Origin: Tepidibacillus fermentans
GTDB taxonomy: Bacteria > Bacillota > Bacilli > Tepidibacillales > Tepidibacillaceae
Direction of reading: 5' to 3'
Assembly (NCBI RefSeq): GCF_004342885.1
Contig: NZ_SMAB01000009.1
Location: 22,711 to 86,710 of the forward strand
DNA: 64,000 nt
Shown here: positions 18,401 to 24,485 of the stretch, piece after piece
Layout: every line of letters starts with the position of its first letter
Position numbering within the stretch: position 1 is the stretch's first letter
Notes under the pieces: model-generated
What the model was told of the DNA's origin: nothing
Database searches by the model: none
What the model saw: the letters and a program-made list of their open reading frames with translations, nothing else
Made by a program: the position numbers and the translations under genes

Positions 18401-19568
18401 TTATATTGTAGTCTTCGTTGTAAAAATAAGCCGTTGAATGTCCTAATCCGTCGTAAACCGTTACTTGATGATCTCCGTACTCATATCTGTATAGTAAATC
18501 GCCCTCATGTGTCACTTTGGACACGCGATCTCCTGTATAAGAAAACTGCTTAGTGCCAGTTTGAGAATCTGTCACTGACAGAAGGCGATGCTCGTTGTCA
18601 TATGAATACGATTCCGTCGTTCCATCAGGATGCGTGACTTTTCGCAGTTCATTGTTTTCATAGGTATACGTTGTTACACGGCCAAGTGGATCGGTCATAG
18701 ATGTGATGAGCTGACCGGCATATTCGAATGTAACGGTACGTCCATCGGGACTTTTTATTTCAACCAATCGGCCTTGGGAATCGTAGCTCAAGTTCACGCG
18801 ATTTCCATTGCGGTCCTCAACGGCGATTAATTTTCCGGCTACAGGGTCTGCGTTGGTTCGCCAAGGTGCATAATACCCTTTAAAAACATAAGTGGTTCCA
18901 TGGGGTTGTGTTACGCGATATTCATCTTTCGAAATTCGTTTTAGGGATGACTTGGTGGATCCTTCCGCAGTGTAATAGCCTTTATCAAGCGGATAATAAA
19001 TCGCCGGATCGCCATCATACTCATCCACTAATAAACTTTCGTCTTCTTTGTGATACGTATAATTCACCTTTGTTCCATCTGATTTAAATTCCGTGATATG
19101 AAACTCATCAAACATTTGTATGTAGTGATTATAAGGAAATGTCCAGCCATAACCGAAAGGTGACAAGCGATTCTTTTGGCTCGAATGATATAATCGCTGG
19201 ATTGTCACTGGAAACCCATAAGAAGGGAGTATAAAGTCATCTCTTTGAACAAATGCATTCCCTTTTGGAATCTCTACAGGTTCCTCCAATACAGGTGGTT
19301 CCGGTGATTGGGCAAAGTGACTGTCGTTTAATAAACTTGGGATAGCTGAGTTGCCATCTGTAGATTGGTTATTAAATAACGAAGCAAATCCTTGGGAATA
19401 CCCCGGCGGCTGTCCAGGCTGCGGAAGCCATTCTTCTAGAAAAGGATTTAAAAATGCTTCAGGCGTAGCCGCTTCAGCTTTTTTGGTCATTCCAGGCAAA
19501 ACAGAATTTGTGATGAGCAGAATAACCATGAAATAAATAATAGATTTGTAGAGAACTCGTTTCTTCAA
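12474..19568 (-). CDS. Rhs/YD-repeat polymorphic toxin, complete, secreted
   Basis: The protein has 2364 residues if the TTG at 19568 is used. That start has AAAGGAGT about ten bases ahead and opens a clean Sec signal (KKRVLYKSIIYFMVILLI...KAEAA). Domains in order: DUF6531-like region (about 110-190); several dozen YD repeats (about 250-1490); a charged Lys/Glu insert (about 1500-1690); further YD repeats; the Rhs core ending NNNPLAFIDPTGR (about 1890-1995); a peptidoglycan-binding domain (about 2012-2075); a Pro-rich linker; the PT-TG pre-toxin segment (about 2176-2230); LDLQFFA (about 2255); and a 100-residue toxin tip with HGRHGNIGPHVHFEF. The tip resembles small His-rich polymorphic toxins (perhaps type 24), but this is uncertain. 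The YD shell should encapsulate the tip until delivery. Confidence 0.93.
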   Translation of the reverse strand: MKKRVLYKSIIYFMVILLITNSVLPGMTKKAEAATPEAFLNPFLEEWLPQPGQPPGYSQGFASLFNNQSTDGNSAIPSLLNDSHFAQSPEPPVLEEPVEIPKGNAFVQRDDFILPSYGFPVTIQRLYHSSQKNRLSPFGYGWTFPYNHYIQMFDEFHITEFKSDGTKVNYTYHKEDESLLVDEYDGDPAIYYPLDKGYYTAEGSTKSSLKRISKDEYRVTQPHGTTYVFKGYYAPWRTNADPVAGKLIAVEDRNGNRVNLSYDSQGRLVEIKSPDGRTVTFEYAGQLITSMTDPLGRVTTYTYENNELRKVTHPDGTTESYSYDNEHRLLSVTDSQTGTKQFSYTGDRVSKVTHEGDLLYRYEYGDHQVTVYDGLGHSTAYFYNEDYNITKKVDALGNIYTYSFDEQKRLTNVSGPLETISIQYNEFHHITVEKSSLGEESNITYDSNLQLPMIIKDGEGRVWKRTYDAKGNLISVEYPLGQKEEFRYDSRGLVTESKDLNNKITRYSYDAYGQLKTVTNPLGQTISYTYDQVGRLKSVTMPNGSVTTYTYDNGDRLVSITDAKNQSIRYEYDANGRLVKAKLPNGAVYEYRYNSKGQVIRKKEPNGATTSYTYNVKGQLTDIQGPLGATVSYTYDPLGRLKSQSGSFMNDETFEYDALDRLVKHVTPFGTWTYQYNSKDKLEKRFLNGKLYTAYTYDANGFPKNVTNAKGETYTYSYDKMGHLLSIRDPKGAETSYQYDDFGNVIEIKDPLGRVTRYEYNELQQLTKMTDPEGNTTTFSYDALGQVTKVIDPLGQETSYQYDKIGQLIKETDPQGHSITYTYNSLGLVTAIVNPLKAAYSFAYDEVGNLLKVTDALGNASTFSYDALGRMTKYVNEEGHETKYEYNLSDRSVKVIEPGGATSVYRFNERFLLESAIDPKGHITSWTYDELGRMTSVKDAEGFITQYTYDALDRMVEIVDPKGQKVQYGYDAAGNVASIIEPNGAKTEFQYNLAGELIKEIDPLKGKTEYSYTANGLLKSVKNALGEITSYQYDALQRLTKITDPLGHITKISYDEVGNIREIIDPEGFVTKMSYDAVGNMTALMDARGHTWNYKYDLNNQLREIINPHQQKISFTYNKVGNVDSFKDERGFVTKFHYDEAGRLVKVTDPLGYTVSYGYDKAGNMIKMTNQQNHTSTFVYDKMNRLIQEINPKGDTTTYTYDEVGNVKSIKDAEGRITSYEYDSVGNLTKVKDALGNQTTYLYDQLGQMTKMIDAKGNQTEWVYDAIGQVIKEINALGEVHQYVYDKVGNLVQEIDPKGQTIQYAYNKRQELTSIDLGDEKLTYSYDAAGNMIKASSPATTEIYEYDALNRLTALTNTKLNKTTRFTYDAAGNRTQIQDPEDRIIRYEYNGRNEITKLIDPDENETSFTYNGAGQIATISRANGIKTTYQYDENSQLTSVKHQGKTFLTSFHYTYDKVGNRLTQVEEDGAKTVYKYDALNRLTEVTYPKEKIEAIRNTVYTPPNEKKGTKKDQSKDGEEEDSEESSFVANFVSYIFGENSQKATETIKGQEEKEADQETNVPKERKAKSEDKTTSKEEEKTFFGKIVEKAKAVLTKVINFFKEIWKEIVSFFNTIAEAKEVSDEHNRNNGKPDEARQNQEESTKQEANTSNKPNNNEKEKKEKQAERYHGVGKGPKDWNQFYEEGPTTFDETPDYVKKPVRTVTYKYDEVGNRIEQSEDGKVTKYRYNELNELVQAGDEYYYYDANGNLIEKETKEGTIKYEYTTDNRLKGVYYPDGSQVEYEYDALRRKAVRDQEYYDASLIGNGRGKGLENAINRGKGEKNGLKKKLGKALYQETTQYLYDGVNVFKEYGENGQPLAQYYIGADQVIARKMFGFHGRKQEGYEGNIRTRGGLLYYHEDALGNIMDVTDRIGEPIMKYRYDAFGNLFTQMAAPYNVVGFTGKSYDAKAGLIDFAARWYSPNEGRFVSEDTFTGWMDIPQSLNRYVYVNNNPLAFIDPTGRQAESSNWTGQILKRGDEGPFVSDLQTMLKNVGFSPGPIDGNFGPLTEGAVIDFQRYVHITVDGIAGPQTYGELVKYGGLGGSTGGESGRQEVTPPPPTKEEIIAMRSSYFRSVAGVRQPYDVQNNVTVQSRYIYHQSTPSRYGFDLKAGYFLKKLPKWKKFRLPSSSFKRQAGSMALDFIPVVGNIKSGIEAIIGRDLVTGRKLSVTDRLMAGVGIFTGGGGKTAFKGLKFGFKFAKTPKLGISRKGNAGLLKLDLQFFASKGKGKVNRKLYQKEKVTSNTKQITEYRRVIRKSNLEVEKRKFLGKDYIEVSPGKWRSRDGSRQFRAKPNDIHGRHGNIGPHVHFEFLNGNMEVIKNVHIRLR
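12766..13735 (-). repeat. Rhs C-terminal homology block, copy 3 (in the intact gene)
   Basis: This is the in-gene copy of the block repeated at 7881-8852 and 10200-10833. It runs from the Rhs core through the peptidoglycan-binding domain and PT-TG to just after LDLQFFA, ending at the variable toxin tip. Confidence 0.9.
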
Positions 19569-19647
19569 AACAAAAACAACTCCTTTCCATCTACGATTTC
19601 CCATCAGTCTAAACACAAGGAACACCGTCGATGAAAAGAGTTTTAAC

Positions 19648-19745
19648 GCAGGAACCGTTCGGTAACCCAGCCATCCTAGCATTCACTTGCCTTAGACCTG
19701 TGGCTTTGCGTCCCCGGCTTTCGCCGGGTTTGCCTTTATCGCTGT
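19648..19745 (-). promoter_or_regulatory. c-di-GMP-I (GEMM) riboswitch in the Rhs leader
   Basis: Read on the minus strand the RNA contains AAAGGCAAACC, a GC-rich stem closed by GAAA (CCGGCGAAAGCCGG), GGACGCAAAGCCACAGG, CTAAGGCAA and, after the second stem, GGCTGGGTTACCGAACGG. These are the invariant blocks of the GEMM-I aptamer, including the GAAA tetraloop and its receptor side. It ends about 80 bases before the Rhs start codon. No clear intrinsic terminator follows, so control may act on ribosome access; the direction of control is not visible. Confidence 0.93.
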
Positions 19746-19781
19746 TCAATTGTTCAAGTGATTTAACCTATATCAATTTCT

Positions 19782-19808
19782 ATATCGGATCATTTTATAA
19801 AAATTTTA
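19782..19808 (-). promoter_or_regulatory. Sigma-D (motility sigma) type promoter for Rhs
   Basis: The minus strand reads TAAA (19808-19805), 15 bases, TCCGATAT (19789-19782). The Bacillus sigma-D consensus is TAAA-N15-GCCGATAT, so only one base differs. It sits about 37 bases upstream of the riboswitch 5' end, in the right orientation. No good sigma-A promoter was seen here. Confidence 0.7.
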
Positions 19809-19875
19809 CATTTTAGATAAAATTTAATAACTTTATTTTGTTAAAGACGATGTTTTAAATAGTTGTTTAATAGTT

Positions 19876-19972
19876 AAACAAACAGAGATCATGGAACGAA
19901 TCTATACTTCAGGAGAAGCGCAAGATTGACTTTTATGTAAACTATTGTTAAGATAAAGTTAAATTGAATAGT
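19876..19972 (+). repeat. 97-bp direct repeat, copy B (right flank of Rhs island)
   Basis: This copy is 93/97 identical to 5777-5873. It carries the last 54 bases of the tetR reading frame, without the rest of that gene, plus the promoter and the start of the symporter leader. This is probably the remainder of the original tetR-symporter junction before the island appeared. Confidence 0.9.
19926..19954 (+). promoter_or_regulatory. Sigma-A promoter for the c-di-AMP riboswitch transcript
   Basis: TTGACT (19926-19931), 17 bases, TAAGAT (19949-19954). The -35 box overlaps the TGA of the tetR remnant. The aptamer begins roughly 20 bases downstream. Confidence 0.8.
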
Positions 19973-20117
19973 CCGCACGCTGAATCATTTTTATATATGA
20001 GCGGAGGAACCAAGATTGTGGCATTGCCACTTGGGGTGAATTCTTAATGTACATTAAGGTAGGGCGACTCTCACGTCCGAACCCGACAGCTAACTTCGTA
20101 AGCGTCTCGAGGGGTAG
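19973..20117 (+). promoter_or_regulatory. c-di-AMP riboswitch (ydaO/yuaA class)
   Basis: Conserved blocks appear in order: GCTGAATC, GAGCGGAGGAACCA, CTTGGGGTGAAT, AAGGTAGGGCGACTCTCACG, TCCGAACCCGACAGCTAAC and TTCGTAAGCGTC. This is the ydaO aptamer, which in Bacilli usually turns expression off when c-di-AMP is high. It precedes a terminator and then the symporter gene, so control by premature termination is likely. Confidence 0.95.
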
Positions 20118-20155
20118 GATCTCGTTTATTACGAGTCTTATTTTGGCGTATTTTA

Positions 20156-20192
20156 AGCCATAGAAGACTTTGCCCTTCTATGGCTTTATTTT
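20156..20192 (+). terminator. Expression-platform terminator of the c-di-AMP riboswitch
   Basis: A perfect 11-bp stem AGCCATAGAAG/CTTCTATGGCT (20156-20185) is followed by TTATTTTA. It lies between aptamer and ribosome site, 20 bases before the gene. A smaller hairpin CTCGT/ACGAG followed by TCTTATTTT lies at 20121-20145. Confidence 0.85.
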
Positions 20193-20211
20193 ATCTTCAA
20201 GGAGGTATGCT

Positions 20212-21483
20212 ATGAAATTAACAGGAAAAATTTTATTGGCATTAGGATTAGGTGCATTGTTTGGTTTAGGATTAAATCTTTTTGCACCACATGTATTCCC
20301 ATCAGTTGATCAATATCTTCTTACCCCACTAGGCAAAATCTTTCTTAATCTCATTAATATGTTAGTGGTACCCATCGTCTTTTTCTCTATTACCCTTGGA
20401 ACAGCTGGAATTGGTGATCCTAAAAAATTAGGAAGAATTGGAAGTAAAACATTAATTTACTTTATCTCCACAACAGCAATTGCGATCATCATTGGTTTAG
20501 CTTTAGCACTTACCATTCAACCTGGAGCAGGCTGGCAATTTTCTGCTGAACAAGCTAATTTTAAACCAAAAGAAGCCCCACCTATTATGGAAACGTTGCT
20601 CAATATCATCCCAAAAAACCCCATTCAATCCATGGCAAATGGAGATATGTTACCTTTAATTTTCTTCTCAGTTTTCATTGGTATCGGAATCGCAGCCCTA
20701 GGAAAAAAAGCGCGAACTTTCCACGCTTTTGTTGAACAAGGAAATGAAATTATGATGTATTTAGTTACTCTCATGATGAAGTTTGCCCCATATGGTACGT
20801 TTGGTTTAATTGCCTCGGCAATTGGTAAACAAGGGTTTACTGCGATCCGTGCAATGGGATTGTACATGTCGGTTGTGATTCTTGCTTTATTCATCCATAC
20901 GATTGCAACCTATGGTTCCATGATCTTATTCATTGCAAAAAGAAATCCGATCGACTTTTTCAAAGGATTCTTTCCAGCAATGGCCGTTGCTTTTAGTACA
21001 TCAAGTAGTGGTGCAACACTACCGGTATCAATGAAAACAGCACAAGAAAATTTAAAGGTACCTGAACCCATTAGCAGTTTCGTTCAACCACTGGGTGCCA
21101 CCATTAACATGGATGGTACTGCAATTATGCAAGGTGTGGCTACTGTCTTTATCGCCCAAGTTTACGGTGTTGATTTAACCTTTAGTCAAATCATCACTGT
21201 TGTTTTAACGGCGACACTTGCAAGTATTGGAACAGCTTCCGTTCCAGGTGTAGGCTTGGTTATGTTAACGATGGTGTTAAAATCGGTTGGTTTACCTGTT
21301 GAAGGAATTGGCTTAATCCTAGGTGTTGATCGACTCCTTGATATGCTTCGTACAGCAGTGAATGCAACTGGTGATGCGGCTTGTGCTGTGGTAATCACAA
21401 AGACAGAAGAAAAATATCATCCTGAATGGAATCAAGAGGAAGAATCGGTACCATATAGAGAAACTGAAGAACTCATAGGATAA
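20212..21483 (+). CDS. Dicarboxylate/amino acid:cation (Na+ or H+) symporter family protein
   Basis: This 423-residue inner-membrane transporter of the GltP/DctA (SLC1-like) family has eight helices. The Ser-rich reentrant loop (AFSTSSSGATLPV) and the NMDGTA motif in helix 7 (ATINMDGTAIMQG) bind substrate, followed by the second reentrant loop (ASIGTASVPGVG) and the DRLLDMLRTAVNATGD helix. Substrate is probably glutamate, aspartate or a C4-dicarboxylate. The start is ATG at 20212 after AAGGAGG; an in-frame ATG at 20170 lies in the terminator and is rejected. Control by c-di-AMP fits the known link of this nucleotide to osmolyte and anion balance. Confidence 0.93.
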   Translation: MKLTGKILLALGLGALFGLGLNLFAPHVFPSVDQYLLTPLGKIFLNLINMLVVPIVFFSITLGTAGIGDPKKLGRIGSKTLIYFISTTAIAIIIGLALALTIQPGAGWQFSAEQANFKPKEAPPIMETLLNIIPKNPIQSMANGDMLPLIFFSVFIGIGIAALGKKARTFHAFVEQGNEIMMYLVTLMMKFAPYGTFGLIASAIGKQGFTAIRAMGLYMSVVILALFIHTIATYGSMILFIAKRNPIDFFKGFFPAMAVAFSTSSSGATLPVSMKTAQENLKVPEPISSFVQPLGATINMDGTAIMQGVATVFIAQVYGVDLTFSQIITVVLTATLASIGTASVPGVGLVMLTMVLKSVGLPVEGIGLILGVDRLLDMLRTAVNATGDAACAVVITKTEEKYHPEWNQEEESVPYRETEELIG

Positions 21484-21495
21484 GAAAAAAAATAT

Positions 21496-21521
21496 GGGCT
21501 ATTCTCTCTAAAAAATAGCCC
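21496..21521 (-). terminator. Terminator between the symporter gene and the feo operon
   Basis: Stem GGGCTATT/AATAGCCC. On the minus strand it is followed by ATATTTTTTTT, so it ends the leftward feo transcript; it may also serve the rightward symporter gene, where the T-run is poor. Confidence 0.75.
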
Positions 21522-21545
21522 ACCATTTATATTCAGACACTATGA

Positions 21546-21734
21546 TCATGAGTTTTGATCCAATATTAACGCTGCTTGATTTGCCTTTAACTGTTGTACA
21601 GGGCATGCCCCTTTTAAAGAACATCCTGTACAGTTGTCGCAACTTTTCCCTGCTTTTAGGTTACGAAAGGATCGATACAATGTCCATCCACTGTAACTGA
21701 CCATTAAACCTAAAATGAGATAGGAAAGAATCAT
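21546..21734 (-). CDS. FeoB-associated Cys-rich membrane protein
   Basis: The protein has 62 residues: one N-terminal membrane helix (SYLILGLMVSYSGWTLY), then a Cys-rich tail CDNCTGCSLKGACP. Such small proteins accompany feoB in many Firmicutes and may bind or deliver iron on the cytoplasmic side. It overlaps the preceding small gene by four bases and is the last gene of the feo transcript. Confidence 0.8.
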   Translation of the reverse strand: MILSYLILGLMVSYSGWTLYRSFRNLKAGKSCDNCTGCSLKGACPVQQLKANQAALILDQNS

Positions 21735-21874
21735 GATCTCTCCTCTTCTCCCTTCTTCATTTCATTCGTTTGATGAAAGCAACATTCCCCTTTTAATCGT
21801 TTTCGCATCACTTTTATCAAGACAAAACCACTATAAATCACAATCACAGCCGCCAACAAATATGAGATCATCAT
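21731..21874 (-). CDS. Small single-span membrane protein in the feo operon
   Basis: The protein has 47 residues: a membrane helix (ISYLLAAVIVIYSGFVLI) followed by KVMRKRLKGECCFHQ and a charged tail. The ATG at 21874 has GGGGGCGAT in front; the longer frame to 21937 would run into feoB and has no ribosome site. It looks like a second, shorter FeoB-associated protein with a CC pair and a His as possible metal ligands. The two small genes in tandem are probably old duplicates. Confidence 0.7.
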   Translation of the reverse strand: MMISYLLAAVIVIYSGFVLIKVMRKRLKGECCFHQTNEMKKGEEERS

Positions 21875-21888
21875 GTCATCGCCCCCAT

Positions 21889-23886
21889 TTATATTAGTAA
21901 ATGTCCGATTTGATTGACAATGAAAGCCAACATCCAAGCGATCGTGAAACTATATCCGATTGAAAATAATGGCCATTTCCATGAACCCGTTTCTTTTTTC
22001 ATCACCACTAACGTTGCCATACATGGTGTATATAAAAGAACGAATACCATAAAGGCATAAGCAGTAACTGGTGTAAAAATACTCTGAATCACTCCAGATA
22101 AATCGCTGATGGTTCCCCCTGTTCCATAAACGATTGACATGGTGGATACAACAATTTCTTTCGCCATAAAACCGCTAATTAATGCAACAGCAGATTGCCA
22201 TGTTCCAAATCCTAAAGGAGCAAAAATCGGTGCTAGAACCTTACCAAACAACGCTAAAAAACTATCACTCATATTTTCAACCATTCCTTGGAAGGAAAAG
22301 TTTGCTAATAACCATAAAACGACAGCCATGCTAAAAATCACAGTTCCAGCTTTTTTAATGAAGTTTTTTCCTTTATCCCAAGTATTTAAAAGCAAGCTTC
22401 TAACCATTGGAACACGGTAAGGTGGTAATTCAAGCACAAATAAACTTTCTTCTTGTTTCAATAAAAATCGTTTAAAAATGAGTCCTAATAAGATCGCTAA
22501 AATAATTCCCAACACATATAAAGAGAAAACAACGATGCTTTGATACTGTCTAAAGAAGATCGAAGTAAATAATGCATAAACGGCTAACCGAGCAGAGCAA
22601 GACATAAATGGACTTAATAAGATCGTAATTAATCGTTCCTTTTCTTGTTCCATTGTCCTTGCGGCCATAATTCCTGGAACATTACAACCAAAACCAATGA
22701 TCATCGGAATGAAAGCTTTCCCATTTAAGCCGATTTTCGCCATCGCTTTATCCATCACAAAAGCAGCTCTCGCCATATAACCCGAGTCTTCTAAGAAAGA
22801 AATAATGAAAAATAGGACAAAGATTTGCGGGACGAAAACTAATACTCCACCAACACCTGCAATAATTCCATCTACGATGAAACGAATTAACCACTCTTCC
22901 GCATGAATAGAGATGAGTAATTGTTTTACTGTATGGGAGAATGGCCCATTAATAAAACCATCCAATAGATCTTGTAGCGGTGTCCCGATCCAAGAAAACG
23001 TAGCCTGGAACGTTAAAAACATAAATAAGAAAAATAACGGAATGCCTAAATATTTATGGGTTACAACGGCATCAATTCTTTCTGTCCATGTAATCTGCTT
23101 ATTCTCATCAATCGTCATCACATCTTGTAACATTTGGTTAATCCAAAGGAAACGCTTTTCCCGGATCACTTGGGCCACAGAAGTATTTAATTTTGCAGCA
23201 AGATTTTCACGAATTGCTAAAATATGATCCCATACCTTTTTATCTTCAATATATCCTTCTACTACAGAGTTTTCTTCAAGGAGTTGTAAGGCAATCCAAC
23301 GAAGATTGTGATATCGAAATTGTGGTAAGTCGTGTATCAACTGTTCAATGGTATGAATTCCCCATTCAATCTCTGCTCCATAATCCAATTGAAAATTAGG
23401 CGGATCCTCTGCTTGATCAAATGCTTGAATTAATTCATCATAACCTTTTCCTTTTCTTGCCATCATGGGGACAACTGGGATTCCTAATCGTTCTTCTAGT
23501 AATTTCACATCGATTTGAATCCCATATGTTTTGGCCACATCAATCATGTTTAATGACATGACCATAGGTTTGCCTAGCTCTAATAGTTGCAAAGTAAAAT
23601 AAAGATTCCGTTCTAAATTAGAAGCATCCACAATATTAATTAATTTATCGATGTCTTCTTCCATCAAAAATTGACTCGCTACTTTTTCTTCAATGGAAAA
23701 GGGAGAAATACTATAAATACCAGGTAAATCAACGATTTGAATCGATTCGTCGTATTTTGCTACACCTACTTTTTTTTCAACGGTAACTCCTGGCCAATTC
23801 CCAACATGCTGTCTTGTTCCTGTTAATAAATTAAACAGAGATGTCTTCCCTGCATTCGGGTTACCAACTAATGCATAAACCGCCAT
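21889..23886 (-). CDS. feoB: Ferrous iron transporter FeoB
   Basis: This 665-residue protein has an N-terminal GTPase: G1 GNPNAGKTS (8-16), TRQHVGNWPGVTVEKK, G3 DLPGIYS, G4 NMID. A helical spacer and the membrane domain follow, with the two gate motifs (FFIISFLEDSGYMARAAF; GFGCNVPGIMAART) and a late EIVVSTMSIVYG segment. It imports Fe2+ across the cytoplasmic membrane. It is transcribed with feoA upstream and two small membrane proteins downstream. Length and motif order are typical for the Firmicute FeoB. Confidence 0.97.
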   Translation of the reverse strand: MAVYALVGNPNAGKTSLFNLLTGTRQHVGNWPGVTVEKKVGVAKYDESIQIVDLPGIYSISPFSIEEKVASQFLMEEDIDKLINIVDASNLERNLYFTLQLLELGKPMVMSLNMIDVAKTYGIQIDVKLLEERLGIPVVPMMARKGKGYDELIQAFDQAEDPPNFQLDYGAEIEWGIHTIEQLIHDLPQFRYHNLRWIALQLLEENSVVEGYIEDKKVWDHILAIRENLAAKLNTSVAQVIREKRFLWINQMLQDVMTIDENKQITWTERIDAVVTHKYLGIPLFFLFMFLTFQATFSWIGTPLQDLLDGFINGPFSHTVKQLLISIHAEEWLIRFIVDGIIAGVGGVLVFVPQIFVLFFIISFLEDSGYMARAAFVMDKAMAKIGLNGKAFIPMIIGFGCNVPGIMAARTMEQEKERLITILLSPFMSCSARLAVYALFTSIFFRQYQSIVVFSLYVLGIILAILLGLIFKRFLLKQEESLFVLELPPYRVPMVRSLLLNTWDKGKNFIKKAGTVIFSMAVVLWLLANFSFQGMVENMSDSFLALFGKVLAPIFAPLGFGTWQSAVALISGFMAKEIVVSTMSIVYGTGGTISDLSGVIQSIFTPVTAYAFMVFVLLYTPCMATLVVMKKETGSWKWPLFSIGYSFTIAWMLAFIVNQIGHLLI

Positions 23887-23901
23887 GATAACCTCCCCCT
23901 C

Positions 23902-24135
23902 CTATTTCACAAACTCAACGATAATCCCTTCTGCCTCTTGTTTACGAAAACTCATTTGGAATCCCCTTAATTTGACTGCTAGAGGATCACCAAAAGGAGC
24001 AAATCTGGTAATTTCTAATGTAGTTCCAGGTAATAATCCCATGTCCATCAATCGTTTTTGTTTGCGTTCACTCATTCTCAAAGATTTGACACGAACTTTT
24101 TCTCCAACTCGACATTGAGCAAGAGTAACCTTCAT
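23902..24135 (-). CDS. feoA: Ferrous iron transport protein FeoA
   Basis: This 77-residue SH3-like protein has the FeoA pattern MDMGLLPGTTLEITRFAPFGDPLAVKLRGF. It acts in the cytoplasm with FeoB. ATG at 24135 is preferred over GTG at 24144 because AAAGGGTG is then correctly spaced. Sixteen bases separate it from feoB. The Fur box at 24159-24173 lies 24 bases upstream of the start. Confidence 0.93.
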   Translation of the reverse strand: MKVTLAQCRVGEKVRVKSLRMSERKQKRLMDMGLLPGTTLEITRFAPFGDPLAVKLRGFQMSFRKQEAEGIIVEFVK

Positions 24136-24158
24136 ACCGATCACCCTTTATTTAATAT

Positions 24159-24173
24159 TGAGAATCATTCTCA
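24159..24173 (-). promoter_or_regulatory. Fur box, perfect 7-1-7
   Basis: TGAGAATCATTCTCA is a perfect 7-1-7 inverted repeat matching the Bacillus Fur/Per-type core (TGATAATnATTATCA). Its location just before feoA predicts repression by iron-loaded Fur. Confidence 0.88.
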
Positions 24174-24309
24174 TTAATATTATATAAAAAGGTTCCTAGA
24201 ATGTACACTAGGACATTATGACGAAAATGTGAACATTTTGTGAACATTTTAGTTATTATCTTTCTATTATCACTATGTTTATATTATAATTCTTTTTTTA
24301 TCATTTTAC

Positions 24310-24325
24310 TGTGATATTTATCACA
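24310..24325. promoter_or_regulatory. FNR/CRP-type palindrome
   Basis: TGTGATATTTATCACA is a perfect TGTGA-N6-TCACA site, the Bacillus FNR consensus. It lies 175 bases upstream of feoA and beyond the adh terminator, so feo is the only divergent target. This suggests anaerobic activation of Fe2+ uptake. Confidence 0.7.
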
Positions 24326-24436
24326 GTGAATATAGTTTACAAGGTAAACTTTATTCAGAGGTTAGATGTGGGAGGTTAGACTTGATGAATTGACGAGGTG
24401 GCAAATTCTATTGTGCAGTGCCGCTATACAAAAAAG

Positions 24437-24455
24437 TGGAGGTGAAACACCTCCA
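24437..24455 (-). terminator. Terminator of the alcohol dehydrogenase gene
   Basis: Stem TGGAGGTG/CACCTCCA with a 3-base loop, followed on the minus strand by CTTTTTT. Confidence 0.9.
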
Positions 24456-24485
24456 TCCTATACTTATTTTCTTTCATTATATGAA

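Noticed and set aside
15200..18700. Regular repeats of about 63 bases that could suggest a CRISPR or satellite array
   Set aside because: They are the codons of 20-22-residue YD repeats in one long open frame; units vary in sequence and there are no spacers.
14459..18830. Many plus-strand and shifted-frame ORFs of 60-110 codons across the rhs gene
   Set aside because: They are shadows of the repetitive YD coding sequence, lack ribosome sites and have no recognisable content.
20170..20211. Upstream ATG extending the symporter by 14 residues
   Set aside because: It lies inside the riboswitch terminator; the ATG at 20212 has a perfect AAGGAGG.
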